Below, in pieces: positions 9,030 to 20,593 of a stretch of 64,000 nucleotides of DNA; position 1 is the first letter of the stretch, and every line of letters begins with the position of its first letter. Source of the stretch: Aquatica leii (Eukaryota; Arthropoda; Insecta; Coleoptera; Lampyridae); assembly GCA_035610365.1 (NCBI GenBank), contig CM069438.1, positions 49,596,837-49,660,836 of the forward strand, read 5' to 3'. Below the pieces are notes generated by a model. The model was not told the DNA's origin, made no database searches, and saw only the letters and a program-made list of their open reading frames with translations. A program made the position numbers and the translations under genes.

Positions 9030-9765
9030 TTAAAAAATGGTCAAATGTCCCACCCTTGACGATCCCTCCTCGCCGTTGACTCTCATACGGTATGCCCCTC
9101 TGAGTGCCTCTGCCCTAATTACTAGGTGTAGTGGCGGCAAGTCCAGGAAAGTCTCCATGGCTGCCGTCGGGGTGGTTATCATTGCCCCTGTGATTCCAAG
9201 ACAAGCTCTGCGCTGTACCTTGCTGAGTGTCTGTATGGCTCTCTGGGTGAAGGTCCTATGCCACCACACCAGTGACGCGTACGTAATGATCGGTCTGATC
9301 ATTCGAGTGTATATCCAGTGGGTCATCTTTGGAGATAAGCTCCACTTGCTTCCGAACGCTCGCTTGCAAGCCCACAAGGACTTTGTGGCTTTGTTTGCTA
9401 TTTTCTCTAGGTGTGGTTTGAAGGTTAGCCCCTGGTCTAATGTTACGTCCAAGTATTTGCCGTCCCTCACTACCTGAAGCTTGGCTCTGTACATTGCTAT
9501 GCTCTTTAGCTTTGTCGTGCCTTTCCTTCGTGAGAAGAGAATGAGGTTCATTTTTTCCGGATTGACCGACAAGTCCTCTTCTCTACACCACCGTTCAATT
9601 AGATTTAAGGCTCGCTGCATCACAACTGATACGGTCTCTTCAAATCTGCCACGTACCACAATCACTATGTCGTCGGCATAGCCAACCGTGTTGTAGCCTG
9701 CCTCACTTAATTGCCTCAGCAATGTATCTCCTACTACTGATGAGCCCCAAAAAGGCGAAACGGCT
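9030..9765 (-). pseudogene. LINE reverse transcriptase, C-terminal half
   Basis: The open frame carries VGYADDIVIVV (catalytic YADD), then the thumb region through KYLDVTLDQGLTF and the LGITGAM block. It continues upstream of its first usable start to an SPFWGSSVVGD block near 9760, a damaged version of the usual SP-x-LW motif. The change of frame to the RNase H lies at a six-T run on the minus strand near 9027-9032, so a one-base slip separates the two. Motif A and the fingers are missing because of 5' truncation. Confidence 0.8.
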
Positions 9766-9775
9766 GTCTAGTAGT

Positions 9776-10160
9776 TCACTCTGGTGGCGTTTGCATAATT
9801 GCATTGACATTGCTTACCCCCAATGTCCTTTTACGTTGTAGTTTTATCCCGACGAATTATTCAAAGCTGATTTTGAATTTCGCGGGTGTTAAACTAATTC
9901 AACGTATTTTCCGTCGTTTATAGCTATTTACAGTTAATTATTACTATCTTCTACGCTAAGAAACTCCAAGTCTATGTGTGTCTTACTTACTTATAATAAT
10001 TTTGCTATTCGATAATTTCATTATTACGCGTTAATGTTTGCTCGACTTTTTTTATGTGACTGAATTTTGTTACTGATTAGCATTTACTGAATTTTTATCT
10101 ATTGGAAAATATACAACCAGTTTATTACGTTTTCTCGTTGTCAGTTTTTTCCTCTATCTA
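9776..10160. other. No gene seen; possible left part of an LTR
   Basis: AT-rich DNA before the first copy of the repeat at 10161. It may be the eroded U3 of the same LTR. Confidence 0.3.
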
Positions 10161-10349
10161 ATTTTATCGACAGTATGTTCGTATGTATTTTTGGTGTCTC
10201 CGAACCAAGGATTCTACTGGTACATTAGGAGTGGCGCCAGTTTGTTGTTATTATAGTTTTCTTAACTACGTCCACTCAACAACATCTCAGCTAGCCGTAG
10301 TGTCGTTGTTGTTACCAGTAGGACCCGATGAACAAAAGATTGATAACAG
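10161..10349 (+). repeat. LTR/leader repeat, copy 1 (Gypsy-type relic)
   Basis: Direct repeat of 11627-11820. Shared blocks include TTTGGTGT-TCCGA, GGATT-T, GAGTGGCGCC, ACGTCCACTC, CAACATCTCAG-TAGC and AGGACCC. The GTGGCGCC block looks like the edge of a primer-binding site, so the repeat probably spans an LTR end and leader. Confidence 0.65.
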
Positions 10350-11626
10350 AGTCAAGGATAGCGCTATTACCGGGTATATCGGAAGGTGTTTTCTTTAGAA
10401 CAAGGTGCAAAAACTTTAACCAGTGTGTTTGTTTGTAAGTGCTACGTGTTGCATTCTACCAAAAAGAACTTTGGGTGAGAAAAATCAGATATGGTCTACG
10501 GTTTACTACATATAAACGTTTGAGGGAAAATTTATGCGACAAAATAAAAACGTTTAATGATTGATTACAATCATGAAGGTTAGTGGAAATTACTATTGTA
10601 GAAAAACGTGCATTCGAAGATAAAAACCTCTGTACAAACTAGTTAATGACTCAAATGCTGGTAAAGTAAGGATTCGGTTCCGTTATTTTTAAATGTTTGG
10701 CTACTCCACCGACAGATGAAGAAAACTTGCTCGGACGCGTAAGTTTAATAGACTCTGTTATGGATCAATTTGATTCAAAATGCTAAAATGCTAATTAACG
10801 TTGCTAAAAAAATTGAATTTTACTGACCCAACACAAGAATTGGTTTTTGGTTTTGAAACTTTTGTGGAGAATACCCACTTTCGGTTCTTACTATGTTACT
10901 ATGTTAACTGGAAAAGAATTAATTAACCGAATGTTTTAGTAAACCCGCACCACGACATCATTAAACAAGAGAAAGATACGACAGAATTTTGTTACGTGTC
11001 GTTACTTATTAATTTTTTAAAAATCGTATGTTAATTATATTTTACGGTGTCACTAAAGCGCCGACATTACTGGTTAATTATATCAACGTAAATCGATATT
11101 CCTGTGGGGGGTTTCATCGAATGTCTTAAATCGATCCGGCATTTTATTTCTTGTTTAAGTTCTGGTTGCACGCGATCGATAATTGTCTGAAATCTTTGAG
11201 CCGTAAGTAGATTAATTTTTACTTGTTTGCACGTTGCGTCGTTTACTATTACGTTTTTACCGAAGTAAGTTTCGAATGGAAAATCCTATTTCACGAAAGG
11301 TGTTGGGGCGATTGCGGGCATGTAAAACAGAATGGCAATTGACGTCATGTTTTTTTTGTATAAGTCGGGGTCGCTATCCACATTATTATTTTAACGAGAG
11401 CAAAAAAATGCACCGGTCTGCGTTTCTTCGATAACTACAGTGTAATTTAATGTGTTTTACTTTGTAATTGTACCGAGTTATTAGTAACTACTAGTGATTC
11501 AAAAATTGCCTCTTCGTCTTGGAATTATTGACTAAGTTATCTAATGTAACCGATATTTTCTTCTCTGTTAATTGCTTCTTCTTAATACACATATCTTATT
11601 ACTTTGTTTTCACTAATTTTATGCTA
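10350..11626. other. Spacer between the two LTR-like repeats, no gene recognised
   Basis: AT-rich. A short segment near 10680-10760 could be an eroded gag but cannot be supported. Confidence 0.3.
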
Positions 11627-11820
11627 ATTTTTTCGATAGTAGGCTCAGACGTAACTTTGGTGTTTCCGAGTCGAGGATTTTGCCAGTAAATTGAGTGGCG
11701 CCTATTTTTTTTCTTTTTTTATTATAACATTCTCAACCACGTCCACTCGCCAACATCTCAGTTAGCGTTGGTGACGTAGTTCTTACCGACAGGACCCATA
11801 GAACCAAAAGTTGGTTACCA
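11627..11820 (+). repeat. LTR/leader repeat, copy 2 (Gypsy-type relic)
   Basis: Second copy of the repeat at 10161, same orientation, about 1.47 kb away and diverged by many substitutions. It precedes a Gypsy RT fragment. Confidence 0.65.
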
Positions 11821-12015
11821 TTTTTTTGGCATTAAGACATTAGATGCTACTTCTAATATCTATGCCACCTTATCGATTGACGGTTAACAAAAAAATGCGG
11901 AAATTGAAAAAATGGAATTTAACGTTGTACAATAGTTTAAATTGTTTTGGGCTTATTTAGTAAAGCTAGTACATAAAAAAATTGAGAAGTGAAAGTGTGT
12001 GGTATTTAGTGAAAA

Positions 12016-12246
12016 TTGAATACAATTACTAAGTCAGATTTGTCCCCTTGCACGCTACCGAGAAGTGTATATACGAGTACTGTGGATCTTCGATCGGGTT
12101 ACCATCCGGTAAAAGTACACGAGTCTGATAGTGAGAAACTGTTTTTGTGTGTCCATTTAAAACTGTTTTGTTATCGTATAATGTCATTTGGTTTGCAAAA
12201 CTCATTAATCATTTCCGACGTGGTCTGGGTGACTACTAATACATAA
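12016..12246 (+). pseudogene. Gypsy reverse transcriptase fragment
   Basis: STVDLRSGYHPVKVHESD is the RT motif A block of Ty3/Gypsy elements (usually DL-x-SGYHQ). It is followed after a short gap by MSFGLQNSL, the FGL-x-NAP block. The fragment breaks off right after, before the catalytic YxDD box. It belongs with the preceding LTR-like repeats. Confidence 0.75.
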
Positions 12247-13930
12247 GTTTTTATTTTGTTTTTGTAAGTGTTATAAAAGTATTTCACGTTGTTTTAAGAC
12301 GGGATTTTATTGGATTTGGAAAAAACGGTTGTTATTTTTGATATTTTGAGTTTTTATATAATATATTGTAACTGGACACTCACGTTTAATACTTTTTATG
12401 TAATCATATTTTTTTCTTCTGTTGTCTTCAAATCACGGTCAAGTATTATATTATCTTTGTGACCATGTATAAAAAAGTATACAGAATAGTTTATTTTGCA
12501 TCAAAATTCTAATTAGAATTAGATACGATTGAAAAGTGCGAACGTATGCGAGCGTGAAAAACCACGGATATCAAATTTTTATTCCAACAGAATAACAATT
12601 CTTTTTTCACGTCCAGAAGGTATGAGTTACATGGAATGAGATAAATAAAAAATATTTATATTGATATTTGAACAAAAAATTATTTATATACATTCCATGC
12701 TGTATCCCGTAGCATAGCTTCCAATGTATTTCCCGGAAAGTTGCATTGAATTGCAATTTTGTTTTTTTTTTATTTTTTTTTATTTTAATGGATTTTTTTT
12801 TGTTTTTATTCTTTTTTGTTAAAACGAGATGTTTGTAAAACTTGTTGCAGGAGAATATTTGAAAGTTAACTGTGATTAAGTTAAATTCATTTATATCTTA
12901 CAATTATAATCGTAACCTAATTAATAACAAATCCTAAAAATGATTAAAACCAAACTGTTATTCATAATGACGAATCTATTAATACAATTTCAAAAAATAA
13001 TTTTTTTAGTAGGTACAGAAAATAAAAATATAAATCCTTAATTTTTTTTGTCTTAATTCAATTTAACCTAAAAGAAGGAGAGTTAATTGATGTAAAAACG
13101 TCAACGCGTGCAACCTCTTCAAAAGTCCGAAGCGGATACTTTTTTCAACTAGGACTTTTTGCACCCGTTACGAAAACATTAACGTGTGACTCTTGTTTAG
13201 ACGCGAAAAAATCATTAATTACTTTTCGCTTCATTGAGACTTACTTTCGAGAAGATTTGGGTTTAAGGAAAATTAATGTTGCACTGAAAGGCATTAGTCC
13301 GATTTTCCTGAAAGAATTCTATAGCGTGGTTTAATTAATACAATAATTTCTTTGAAAAAATAGTATTTTTTCTTCTGTTGGTATTTTAAAGCTCGTTTCT
13401 CTATATGAAACTATTTGTTCTACTTTAATGGGCTTAGAAAGTTGTAAGCTGTAACCCACAAATAGTGGCCTTGCGTAAATAATTACACAGGTATTCACAA
13501 GTAAAGTTTCGTGTAATGGTAAAATTGATTTTAAACTGAGTTTAAACTATGTCTTTAGAGGAAACGCTTCTAAGTTTTGTCGAGTTTAAATAAATGTATT
13601 GAATGTGGAAATTACACGATTTTAAGGATAACTGCAAGTTAATAAACAACGCATTTGTCATGTTTTTTTAAATAAGGATGGATTTATTGATATTGAAATA
13701 TATGCAAGAATGCCAGTTGCTATATGCAATGTATTTATTGTAGAACATTAAAAGCTTGGTATTGTAAGGTGGATTTTGTTTACATAATAAGTGCTGTGTG
13801 TTGTAACACTTTTACTAATGCATATCAATTTAAATTAACAAAAGCAGGGTTGCGTATGTTTACTTTTATATGTTAAAAACAATGTGTCTAGTTATTCGAT
13901 CATAAACAAGCTATTAAAAAAAAATTGTGG
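12247..13930. other. AT-rich sequence, no gene seen
   Basis: Includes T-rich low-complexity runs around 12755-12830. No coding or structural signal noticed. Confidence 0.5.
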
Positions 13931-13934
13931 AATC

Positions 13935-14080
13935 TCTGAATTTGTGACTCGAAGCTTACTCTTTCCGCGGAAAATCCTGGCGCCCGTTTATTTCAACGGT
14001 TTAAGTTTTCTACTTTAAACTGCAACGTAACGTGATTTAAGCAACGGTTTATGTTTATCTTTTGTCTCAAATCTTTTTTA
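13935..14080 (+). repeat. LTR-end-like repeat, copy 1 (related to 29960)
   Basis: The CTCGAAG-TTA...GGAAAA-CCTGGCGCCCGTT-ATTT-AAC blocks are shared with 29968-30060 in the same orientation. It lies about 0.4 kb upstream of the Copia gag region and may be that element's LTR end or an older insertion. Confidence 0.5.
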
Positions 14081-14385
14081 TTGAGGTGACTCCGCGTATT
14101 TAAATTTTTTTTCGTAAATAAACTTTAAAGTTGTACTCATCTTTTGAGGTAAGGTCATTGTGCCATATTTTGTATGATTTAAAAACAAAAAGTTTTATCT
14201 TTCAAATCATAGGTATACACCATTTTAGTGTTTTTTATTTATATTGAAACATTCTTGAACCTTCAGAATATTCGAGGCAATTACGAAATTAACAGAATAA
14301 AGGCATAAAAGGTAAACTCATTAAGTCGAATTAATTAGTCGTAAGAGAAAAAACGTACGACGTTTTTAAAAACGAACGATAACCA

Positions 14386-15480
14386 ATGAATAGCAAAATA
14401 GAAACAGTTGAGGACAAATTAGAACACAAATTAGAAGACAGAATGAAACTGCTTGAAGAGGGAGTAAACAAAATTAATTGTTAAGGAAAGGTGTTACGAG
14501 CGTAGAGTTACTAATGATCGCCGGGAAGAAACCACTCACAAGCATAAGATTCTACATCCAAATTTTAATGGTAAAGTGCCATGGTCAAGCTACCACAATT
14601 AGTTTGTAGCAGAAAGCAACGTCTCTAATAGTAACCTTACGTGGAGAAAAAAAGCGCGGGAATCTTTCAAGAATGTAGTGACTACGCATTCTTGCAGCCT
14701 ATGAAGCTCAAAGATGCAAGATGAGGTTAAAAGTTCGTTTCTTACATTGTGATATTAATTATTTGTCTGAAAACTTGAGAGCCTACAGTGAAGAACAGGG
14801 TGAAAGATTTCTCTAAGATGTCCGTGATTTGAAGAGACGTTACCAAGGAAAATAGGATGTGATAATGTTAGTCGGCTACTCTTGGATCCTTAATCGAGAA
14901 ACCAAAAAAGGAAATTGGAAACGAGTTCGGTGATGCAAAAGAGAAGAATTCGAGATTTGTTAGACTACCACGAAGGTGCTTTGGATGTAATTAATGAAAA
15001 GTTAAAAAAAAACGGGTCTGCTGGTGTCAGATGCTGACGAGGCTTCGATTAAAGCTTACAAGGTGATATCAAATCTTAACAGAAAAGAAAATAGTTATGC
15101 TAAGTCAATGATTACGAGTGCAGTGACAAATGCTGTATATCGGAACATCATGGATAAAAAACGGCTCATGAAGCATGGAAAGCATGGCAGCATTGTCCGA
15201 AGATCAGCTATTCAAGATTTGTACAGTAGGAGTGAGCAGGTGAGCAAAAGACGTTCGATGAATTACAGGCTCAATTATACATTTTTAAAAGAAGTTTAAA
15301 CGTCAAAAAAATAGAGCAAGAAGCATTAGTAGCAAAACCAGGTTTAAAAGCTCCTGGTAAAGAATATAAGAAGTTTGTTGGTAAGTGTAATTGTTGCCAT
15401 AAAGAAGGTCGGTAGGTCAGAAATTGTAAAAAGTTGATTTTTGACAGAAAACCAGCTAAACATGCACTGCGGAAACTGAT
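14386..15480 (+). pseudogene. Copia gag with CCHC zinc knuckle, eroded
   Basis: ATG at 14386 begins a charged, coiled-coil-like stretch. Further fragments include PNFNGKVPWSSY near 14570, a 91-codon open piece at 15024-15299, and KCNCCHKEGR followed by a stop and VRNCKK near 15375-15430, the remnant of a C-x2-C-x4-H-x4-C nucleic-acid-binding knuckle. Some of the first part resembles Gypsy-type gag, so an older fragment may be mixed in. Confidence 0.6.
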
Positions 15481-15554
15481 CAAAATAAAATTGTTGCGAA
15501 AAATGTTGCATTATTGACAATTTGCAATTAAACTGTTCTATAGAAATAGATGCA

Positions 15555-15680
15555 GGTAATTAGTGGATTGACAATGGTGCAACGAAGCATATGATCAATT
15601 CACCGGTGTTAAGCACGGTAGTCCCGGATGAACCGGAAATGGAAATTAATTTAACAGGTTGTAAGTCTGTTGAATTGTGG
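15555..15680 (+). pseudogene. Copia aspartic protease remnant
   Basis: A plus-strand reading gives IDNGATKHMINSPVL, matching the Copia protease block (usually W-x-x-DSGA-x-xHM). The catalytic triplet D-S/T-G reads D-N-G here. It degenerates into the tandem repeat downstream. Confidence 0.6.
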
Positions 15681-15825
15681 AAGTGCTTTTTTTCGTTTTT
15701 GAATCGAAGGACCAAATGTTTGAACGTATTGCCATCTCTAAAATAATAAATTGAGTTACCATATTTCGTTAGATGATTGTTGTGGAAAGATTGGTTTTTA
15801 AATGTTCTGTTTTTGCGCTTTGGAA

Positions 15826-16155
15826 ATTGTATTCTTAGGCAGTAGTTGCCCACCTCTTCTACCACTTCGTAAATTGTATTCTTTGGCTGTAGTTGCCCAT
15901 CTCTTCTACCACTTCGTAAGTTGTATTCTTAGGCTGTAGTTGCCCAACTCTTCTTCGTAAGTATTAGGCTGTAGTTTGCCCACCTCTCCTACCACTTCGT
16001 AACTTGTATTCTTGGGCTGTATTTGCCCACCTCTTCTACCACTTTGTAGATTGTATACTTAGGCTGTAGTTTGCCCACTTCTTCTTCCACTTCGTAAGTT
16101 GTATTCTTCGGCTGTAGTTGCCCACCTCTTCTTAGTAAGTTTTAAGCTGTAGTTG
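15826..16155 (+). repeat. 47-bp minisatellite, about 6-7 diverged copies
   Basis: The unit begins GGCTGTAGTTGCCCACCTCT and continues through TACCACTTCGTAAGTTGTATTCTTA. Some copies are internally shortened, lacking TACCACTTCG. It lies inside the Copia element, where protease-to-integrase sequence should be. Confidence 0.85.
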
Positions 16156-16439
16156 AACCGCTTCCTTGTTTGTTGTAATTATTTTAATAGGTCGAAAAGC
16201 TATTAAAATGTTTCTATTTTCGGAATGTTGACACAACTTTGTATAGTTTTGTTGCTGATGGACCGCTTCGTCTTCTTTTTTGTTCGAAGGACCAAATCTT
16301 AAGCACGTAGTGCTTACTTTGTCAAAAGTAAAAAAAAATATTTGCTGAACCTCATATCATCAAAAACAGAAGATTTTAAAAGCAACAGAAAAGGATCAAC
16401 AGGTATTCTATCAAGAATTTTTTCGGTATTTGCGGCTTA

Positions 16440-17165
16440 AAATTGATATTTCAGTCGACTGCTACTTGTTGTGTGCTGAAACTTGATGGCCAAGCTAGGT
16501 TGTGTGGTACACTTGAACACTCTGTTTTAACTATAAATTATACTTCAATTGCAAAGTACAGAACTGATTTGAATGTTGCTATCAATGAGAACTTAGATCT
16601 GCTGCAACTCTATTGTGAGAGGTGGGTTTCTTAAAGCAAACGTCATAACAAATTAAAGCCAAAGAAAGTCACAACAGATTTAGAATCATGTAAATCTTGC
16701 AAGGCACATGGATTACCATTTGGCACAAGACAGAAGTTGACATTTCCTGGTGAGTTGGTTTCGACAGATGTATGCGCACCTTTTGACGAATCATTGCAGA
16801 AGAAGCGTTATCTCGTTTTGTTTAAAGATCAGTATACGAAGTTTTGCTATGGCTATTTCGTAAGGAAAAAAGTCAGAAATATTTTCTTAGCATACCAAAA
16901 CGCTAAAACATTTAGTTAAAGAGCTTCTGGGAAACAATTTAGAAGAGTTCGATAATGAAGAGGCCAGAACAGCTCTACGTGCTAGTGGAGTTACTCAACG
17001 TTTAATGGCTCCATATCGAAAAGTAAAGTTAAAGGGCACTTTATAGGATATGGTATTGATGAGCGCTATAGGATTTCCGTAAAGGAGAACCATAAAGTGA
17101 TTTTGTGAAAAGTTGTGCAGTTTAAGGAGAAGCCAGGAGGACGCGTTGAACAAGTAAAGTTGTCA
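16440..17165 (+). pseudogene. Copia integrase, eroded
   Basis: A GAG-pre-integrase/zinc remnant (SCKSCKAHGLPFGTRQK near 16685-16735) is followed by the 60-codon open piece 16737-16919, with the core start GELVSTDVCAPF (catalytic Asp) and YLVLFKDQYTKF. Further pieces are LRASGVTQRLMAPY and, near 17035-17080, GHFIGYGIDERYRISV, matching the integrase C-terminal GY-x-YR block. Confidence 0.75.
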
Positions 17166-17479
17166 TCTTAACATATGAAGAAAGAAGAATCAGCTGTAGA
17201 AGAATTGCAAAGTACTTCAATAGAAAATAACTCTGTTAGAAGTTTAGATGATTACAATAGTGAGGTTGGCACAAAAACTGAAAATGATACAGAAGATCTT
17301 CAAAGCCAGGTGTAGCGTTGAGAGATCGTTAACTTTGAAGAAGCCGGAACATTTAGAGATTACGTGATGATAGCAAAATCATTCGTAAATTCGATCAGTC
17401 TAGAAACGTACAAAAACGCACTTAGAAAAGAAGATAGTGTTGAGTGGAAAAAAGCATTACAGATAAATTGATTCAATAA

Positions 17480-18660
17480 AATAATCAGACCTGGAAACTC
17501 GAAGATTTACCATTGCGCGCCAAGGTGACAATGAGTTTTCCGTTTCAAGCTTAATCCACATGGTAGTATAAATACGTACAAAACTAGATTAGTAGCTAAA
17601 GACTTTACTCAGCGTGAGGATGTGTTGATTATAGCCAACGTTTAGCCTAGTTCCAAAACTGGCTACAATTCGTTCAGTTCTGAGTCTTATTTCAAATAAA
17701 AATTATTTCTAGCACAGCTTGATGTATCAACGGATTTTTTGTACGAAGAACTAGCGAAAATTATTTATATGGCACAACTGAGATGGCATGAGGACTGCAC
17801 AAAGCGGGTATCCAAGCTAGTGAAAAGTTTGTCTGGCTTGAATAAGCATCGAGATTTTGGAACAAAAAATTTAGAGACTTTATGTTTCGACTTGGTGCAA
17901 AGCCTAGTAATTCTGATCTTTGCTTATTTATCAAAGATGTCAAATTAATTTTAGTAATATTGTATTAAACGTTTTGGACTAAAGCAGTGTCTATGCCGAT
18001 ATTCAAAGTATCAAAAATTCAACAATCAGGAAATGAAGACAGGAAGAAGAAGCCATTGGATTACTTATGTATCTCTCAGGACTAGGCCAGATTTAGTATT
18101 TAGTGTAGAGGTTTTATCCAGAACACTTGAAAAACCTTTTGATGAAGATATATCAAGATTGAAGAGAGTGTTCCAGTATGTAAAAGGAACGATGTACTAT
18201 AGAACCATGCTTAGGTCAGAGGTGAAGGGTACCAGTTTTGAATGTTACAGCGATTCAAACTTTTCCGGTTGTACATACATGTCGATCAACGTCTGAAGTA
18301 ACCATTATTTACTCAGGAGGAGTTACTTCTTAGTTAAGTCAAAAACAGCCTTCAGTGTCAATGTCAAATACAGACGCTGAGTTACGGCCACCTCATGAGG
18401 CGACCAAAAAAATCATCTGGTTAATTCGCCTATTTAGATAAATCGAAAAATTAGAGCAGATCGACAATGCTGCAACAACAAAGTTAACGTTAAATCCTGA
18501 GCTTCATTGCAGAACGAAGCATGTTAAGACTAAGTACTTCTGCATTTGAGAGCAGGTGACCAGAGGAAACCTTGGAGTTCAGCATATAATTACTAATGAT
18601 TAGGTTGCGAATATCATGACAAAGCAGGCGAAACAATATTTAAAACAACAAACATCGTCG
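17480..18660 (+). pseudogene. Copia reverse transcriptase and RNase H, eroded
   Basis: RT pieces: YKTRLVAKDFTQRE near 17580, LATIRSVLSLISNKN near 17660, the KFVWLE-ASRFWNKKF block near 17825, and DLCLFIKDVKLI near 17920. RNase H region: TRPDLVFSVEVLSRTLEKP and RLKRVFQYVKGTM in the open piece 18033-18296, YSDSNFSGCT (catalytic Asp), then QKQPSVSMSNTDAEL, RTKHVKTKYFCI and ANIMTKQ near 18600. All are in the Copia order with several frameshifts. Confidence 0.82.
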
Positions 18661-18689
18661 CAATATATATATATTGCCCAAGACTGTAA

Positions 18690-19240
18690 AGAAAACTGAG
18701 AATTTGGTTAGGTAAAAACTATCAAGTAAATTGAGTCTGGAGACTAGTTTTCAATGAAACGGTTTATAAAGAAATAAGACCTGTAACAAACACAGTGAGA
18801 ATCATTTTTAGAACTTTTAATATGGACACCAGAAGATAGAATCAGCAAGAAGATAACAGTAAAATAATGGAACTGTAAGAAAGACACACTACACCGCAGA
18901 CAAAAGATAGAAAAGGTGATTCCGGATAAGGAGACAAAGTGGTGCACCGAAAGGATGAAGAAGTATTGGGCTGACAAAAAAAATAAAGTCCTGAACCGTT
19001 AATCTGACTAAAATAAACATTTTAATCAAGGTATAGCCGTTGCCACTAAAGATGATCTCTGCGTCATCACCGAATTTTAAAAACACGTTTCACTATTTGA
19101 ATAAAAAGAGAATAGTATGAATCCAACAGAGATAACATCATTTTTATTTTGCGTTATAAATCGCTCAATTTATTTTATCCTTAATATGCATTAGTTGACA
19201 TTTGTCATAAACCGCTTATTTGTTGTTATCACTTAAACTG
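18690..19240. other. No gene recognised
   Basis: A-rich on the plus strand, with a short RTE-like flavour around 18780-18990 that cannot be supported. Confidence 0.3.
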
Positions 19241-19248
19241 AGCTCTTG

Positions 19249-20010
19249 TCACATGTCACAGTTGACATCTTCAGCGCCCGGAACAAACTGATTGATTGCG
19301 CCGTGAAGTTTCACGTTCATAGACCGGCTTTCGATCGATAAAACTGGTTCACAATTCTCCAGTAAAAGAAAACTAGAATCTCGGTTAAAAATAAACAGAT
19401 TTTTATTTATTTTAATGGATTCCCTAATTTTTTGCTGATAGTAATTAGAAGCATTTGCCAAAAAGTTTTGTGCTTTTAAACATAATTTGATGACACGTTT
19501 ATAGCACGTTTCCGCGGCCGCTGAGATTGAAGATTGTTTAAAACGACTACACTTTCGATGCGCTTTAATACGAATTCCCAGGTGTGTACCCATTTCTCCT
19601 ATGTTTGCACGAGCACAAGTACAAGGAATGCTATAATGGCCGTGAGATGAAAAAAGAATAACGTCTTTCACTAGATTTAAGAGTTGACCCAATTTAGGAA
19701 GAGTAGAAAACAGAGTAAAAATGTTATGTTGAGACAACAATTTTTTCTATACGGTCCGTGGTACCATAGACATTGGTTAAGACCTAGATTTCGCTGTTAC
19801 TCTTGGTTTTGCAAACGTAAACTTTGTTGTTGACTTAAAGAAACAGCTCTGTAAACTAAAGAATTCATTACCCATAATTTCTCAGAAGGATAATGATGAG
19901 ACAATCCATTTAAATATCTCCTTGTATGGGTAGGTTTCCGATAAACTGAATGTGATAACGAATCATCTTCATTTCAATTAACGAAAACGTTCAAAAATGG
20001 TAAAATTCTA
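19249..20010 (-). mobile_element. Penelope-like element, RT C-terminus plus GIY-YIG endonuclease (PLE 1)
   Basis: On the minus strand, reading across stops, LPFLNVF and HSVYRKPTHTRRYLNGLSHH (near 19900-20000) are the RT C-terminal extension of Penelope elements. The 163-codon open frame 19249-19740 carries the GIY-YIG domain: HYSIPCTCARANIGEMG, IRIKAHRKCSRF, and a tail with NYYQQKIRESIKI and FNRDSSFLLL. Both signature tyrosines are altered (GHY and NIG), so the nuclease is probably dead. The 3' flank near 19255-19300 matches the second element at 27235-27300. Confidence 0.8.
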
Positions 20011-20025
20011 TTTCATTTAAACTCA

Positions 20026-20110
20026 ACTTATCAAAATATTCGTTTTACTATGGAATTAGAAAGAAACTCTTTTTTGCCATTTTTGGACGTTTTGGATAAG
20101 GGGTTTGGCC
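20026..20110 (+). mobile_element. Inverted Penelope RT fragment head-to-head with PLE 1
   Basis: The plus strand reads YQNIRFTMELERNSFLPFLD, the same RT segment that ends the minus-strand copy about 20 bases away. The two pieces are in opposite orientation. Coding resemblance stops after the LPFLDVLD block. Confidence 0.7.
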
Positions 20111-20509
20111 ACTCTAGAATTTTCAAAAAATTGTTTTTTATTTTTTTTAAATTGTTCCATAAGACCTCAAAAAATGATGTCCTAAAAGAATATGGTCGGA
20201 AAAAATCTCTAAAAGCTTCGTTTTTGAATTTCAGTACAAGGCCGCCTGGTCTTCTTTTGTGAGAGCTCAAGGGAAGGTACGGTAGGGGATTAGATTGGTT
20301 TTCTTTACTAGTGCAGACAAGTTTAGATTTGTTGAACTAGAGTGATGCCAGATGGCGGAATTTTTGTGCTCCCTCCACCCATGTCAAACATTTCTTTCAG
20401 TCAGTTAGGCACAGCCAAGCATTTGAGAAGGACGTTAGTCGACAACGGCTCATTTTTATCGATACTTTTGTCAAATTTTATTTTATCCCTGTGTAACTAT
20501 TAATGTATT
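20111..20509. other. No gene seen
   Basis: Spacer between the Penelope junction and the Mutator-like element. It may contain that element's 5' terminal sequence. Confidence 0.3.
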
Positions 20510-20593
20510 TTTAAAATGAGTGATAAAGTGATGTACAGTGAGAAAAAAAGAGGCATCTAGCAAAAGAGACCAAAAGTATCTCGAAGAAGACCA

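Larger units (their letters stand above)
7957..9775 (-). mobile_element. 5'-truncated LINE with RNase H (I/LOA/R1-like group)
   Basis: On the minus strand this copy contains the last part of an RT, an RNase H domain and a 3' tail of TAA-type repeats at about 7959-7983. It is truncated inside the RT near 9775. A RNase H domain downstream of the RT, together with a trinucleotide tail, points to the I/LOA/Outcast side of the LINE tree; the exact clade is not resolved. It is inserted in the Tc1-like transposase. Confidence 0.8.
14386..18680 (+). mobile_element. Ty1/Copia retrotransposon, full-order but heavily eroded
   Basis: In order on the plus strand: gag with zinc knuckle, aspartic protease, integrase, reverse transcriptase and RNase H. 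That is the Copia order (integrase before RT). Stops and frameshifts occur every few tens of codons. A 47-bp tandem repeat has grown between protease and integrase. LTRs could not be paired with confidence. Confidence 0.85.

Noticed and set aside
15560-15865. Minus-strand 101-codon frame before the minisatellite
   Set aside because: It overlaps the Copia protease on the plus strand, and its C-terminal residues are the antisense of the protease block. Not a gene.
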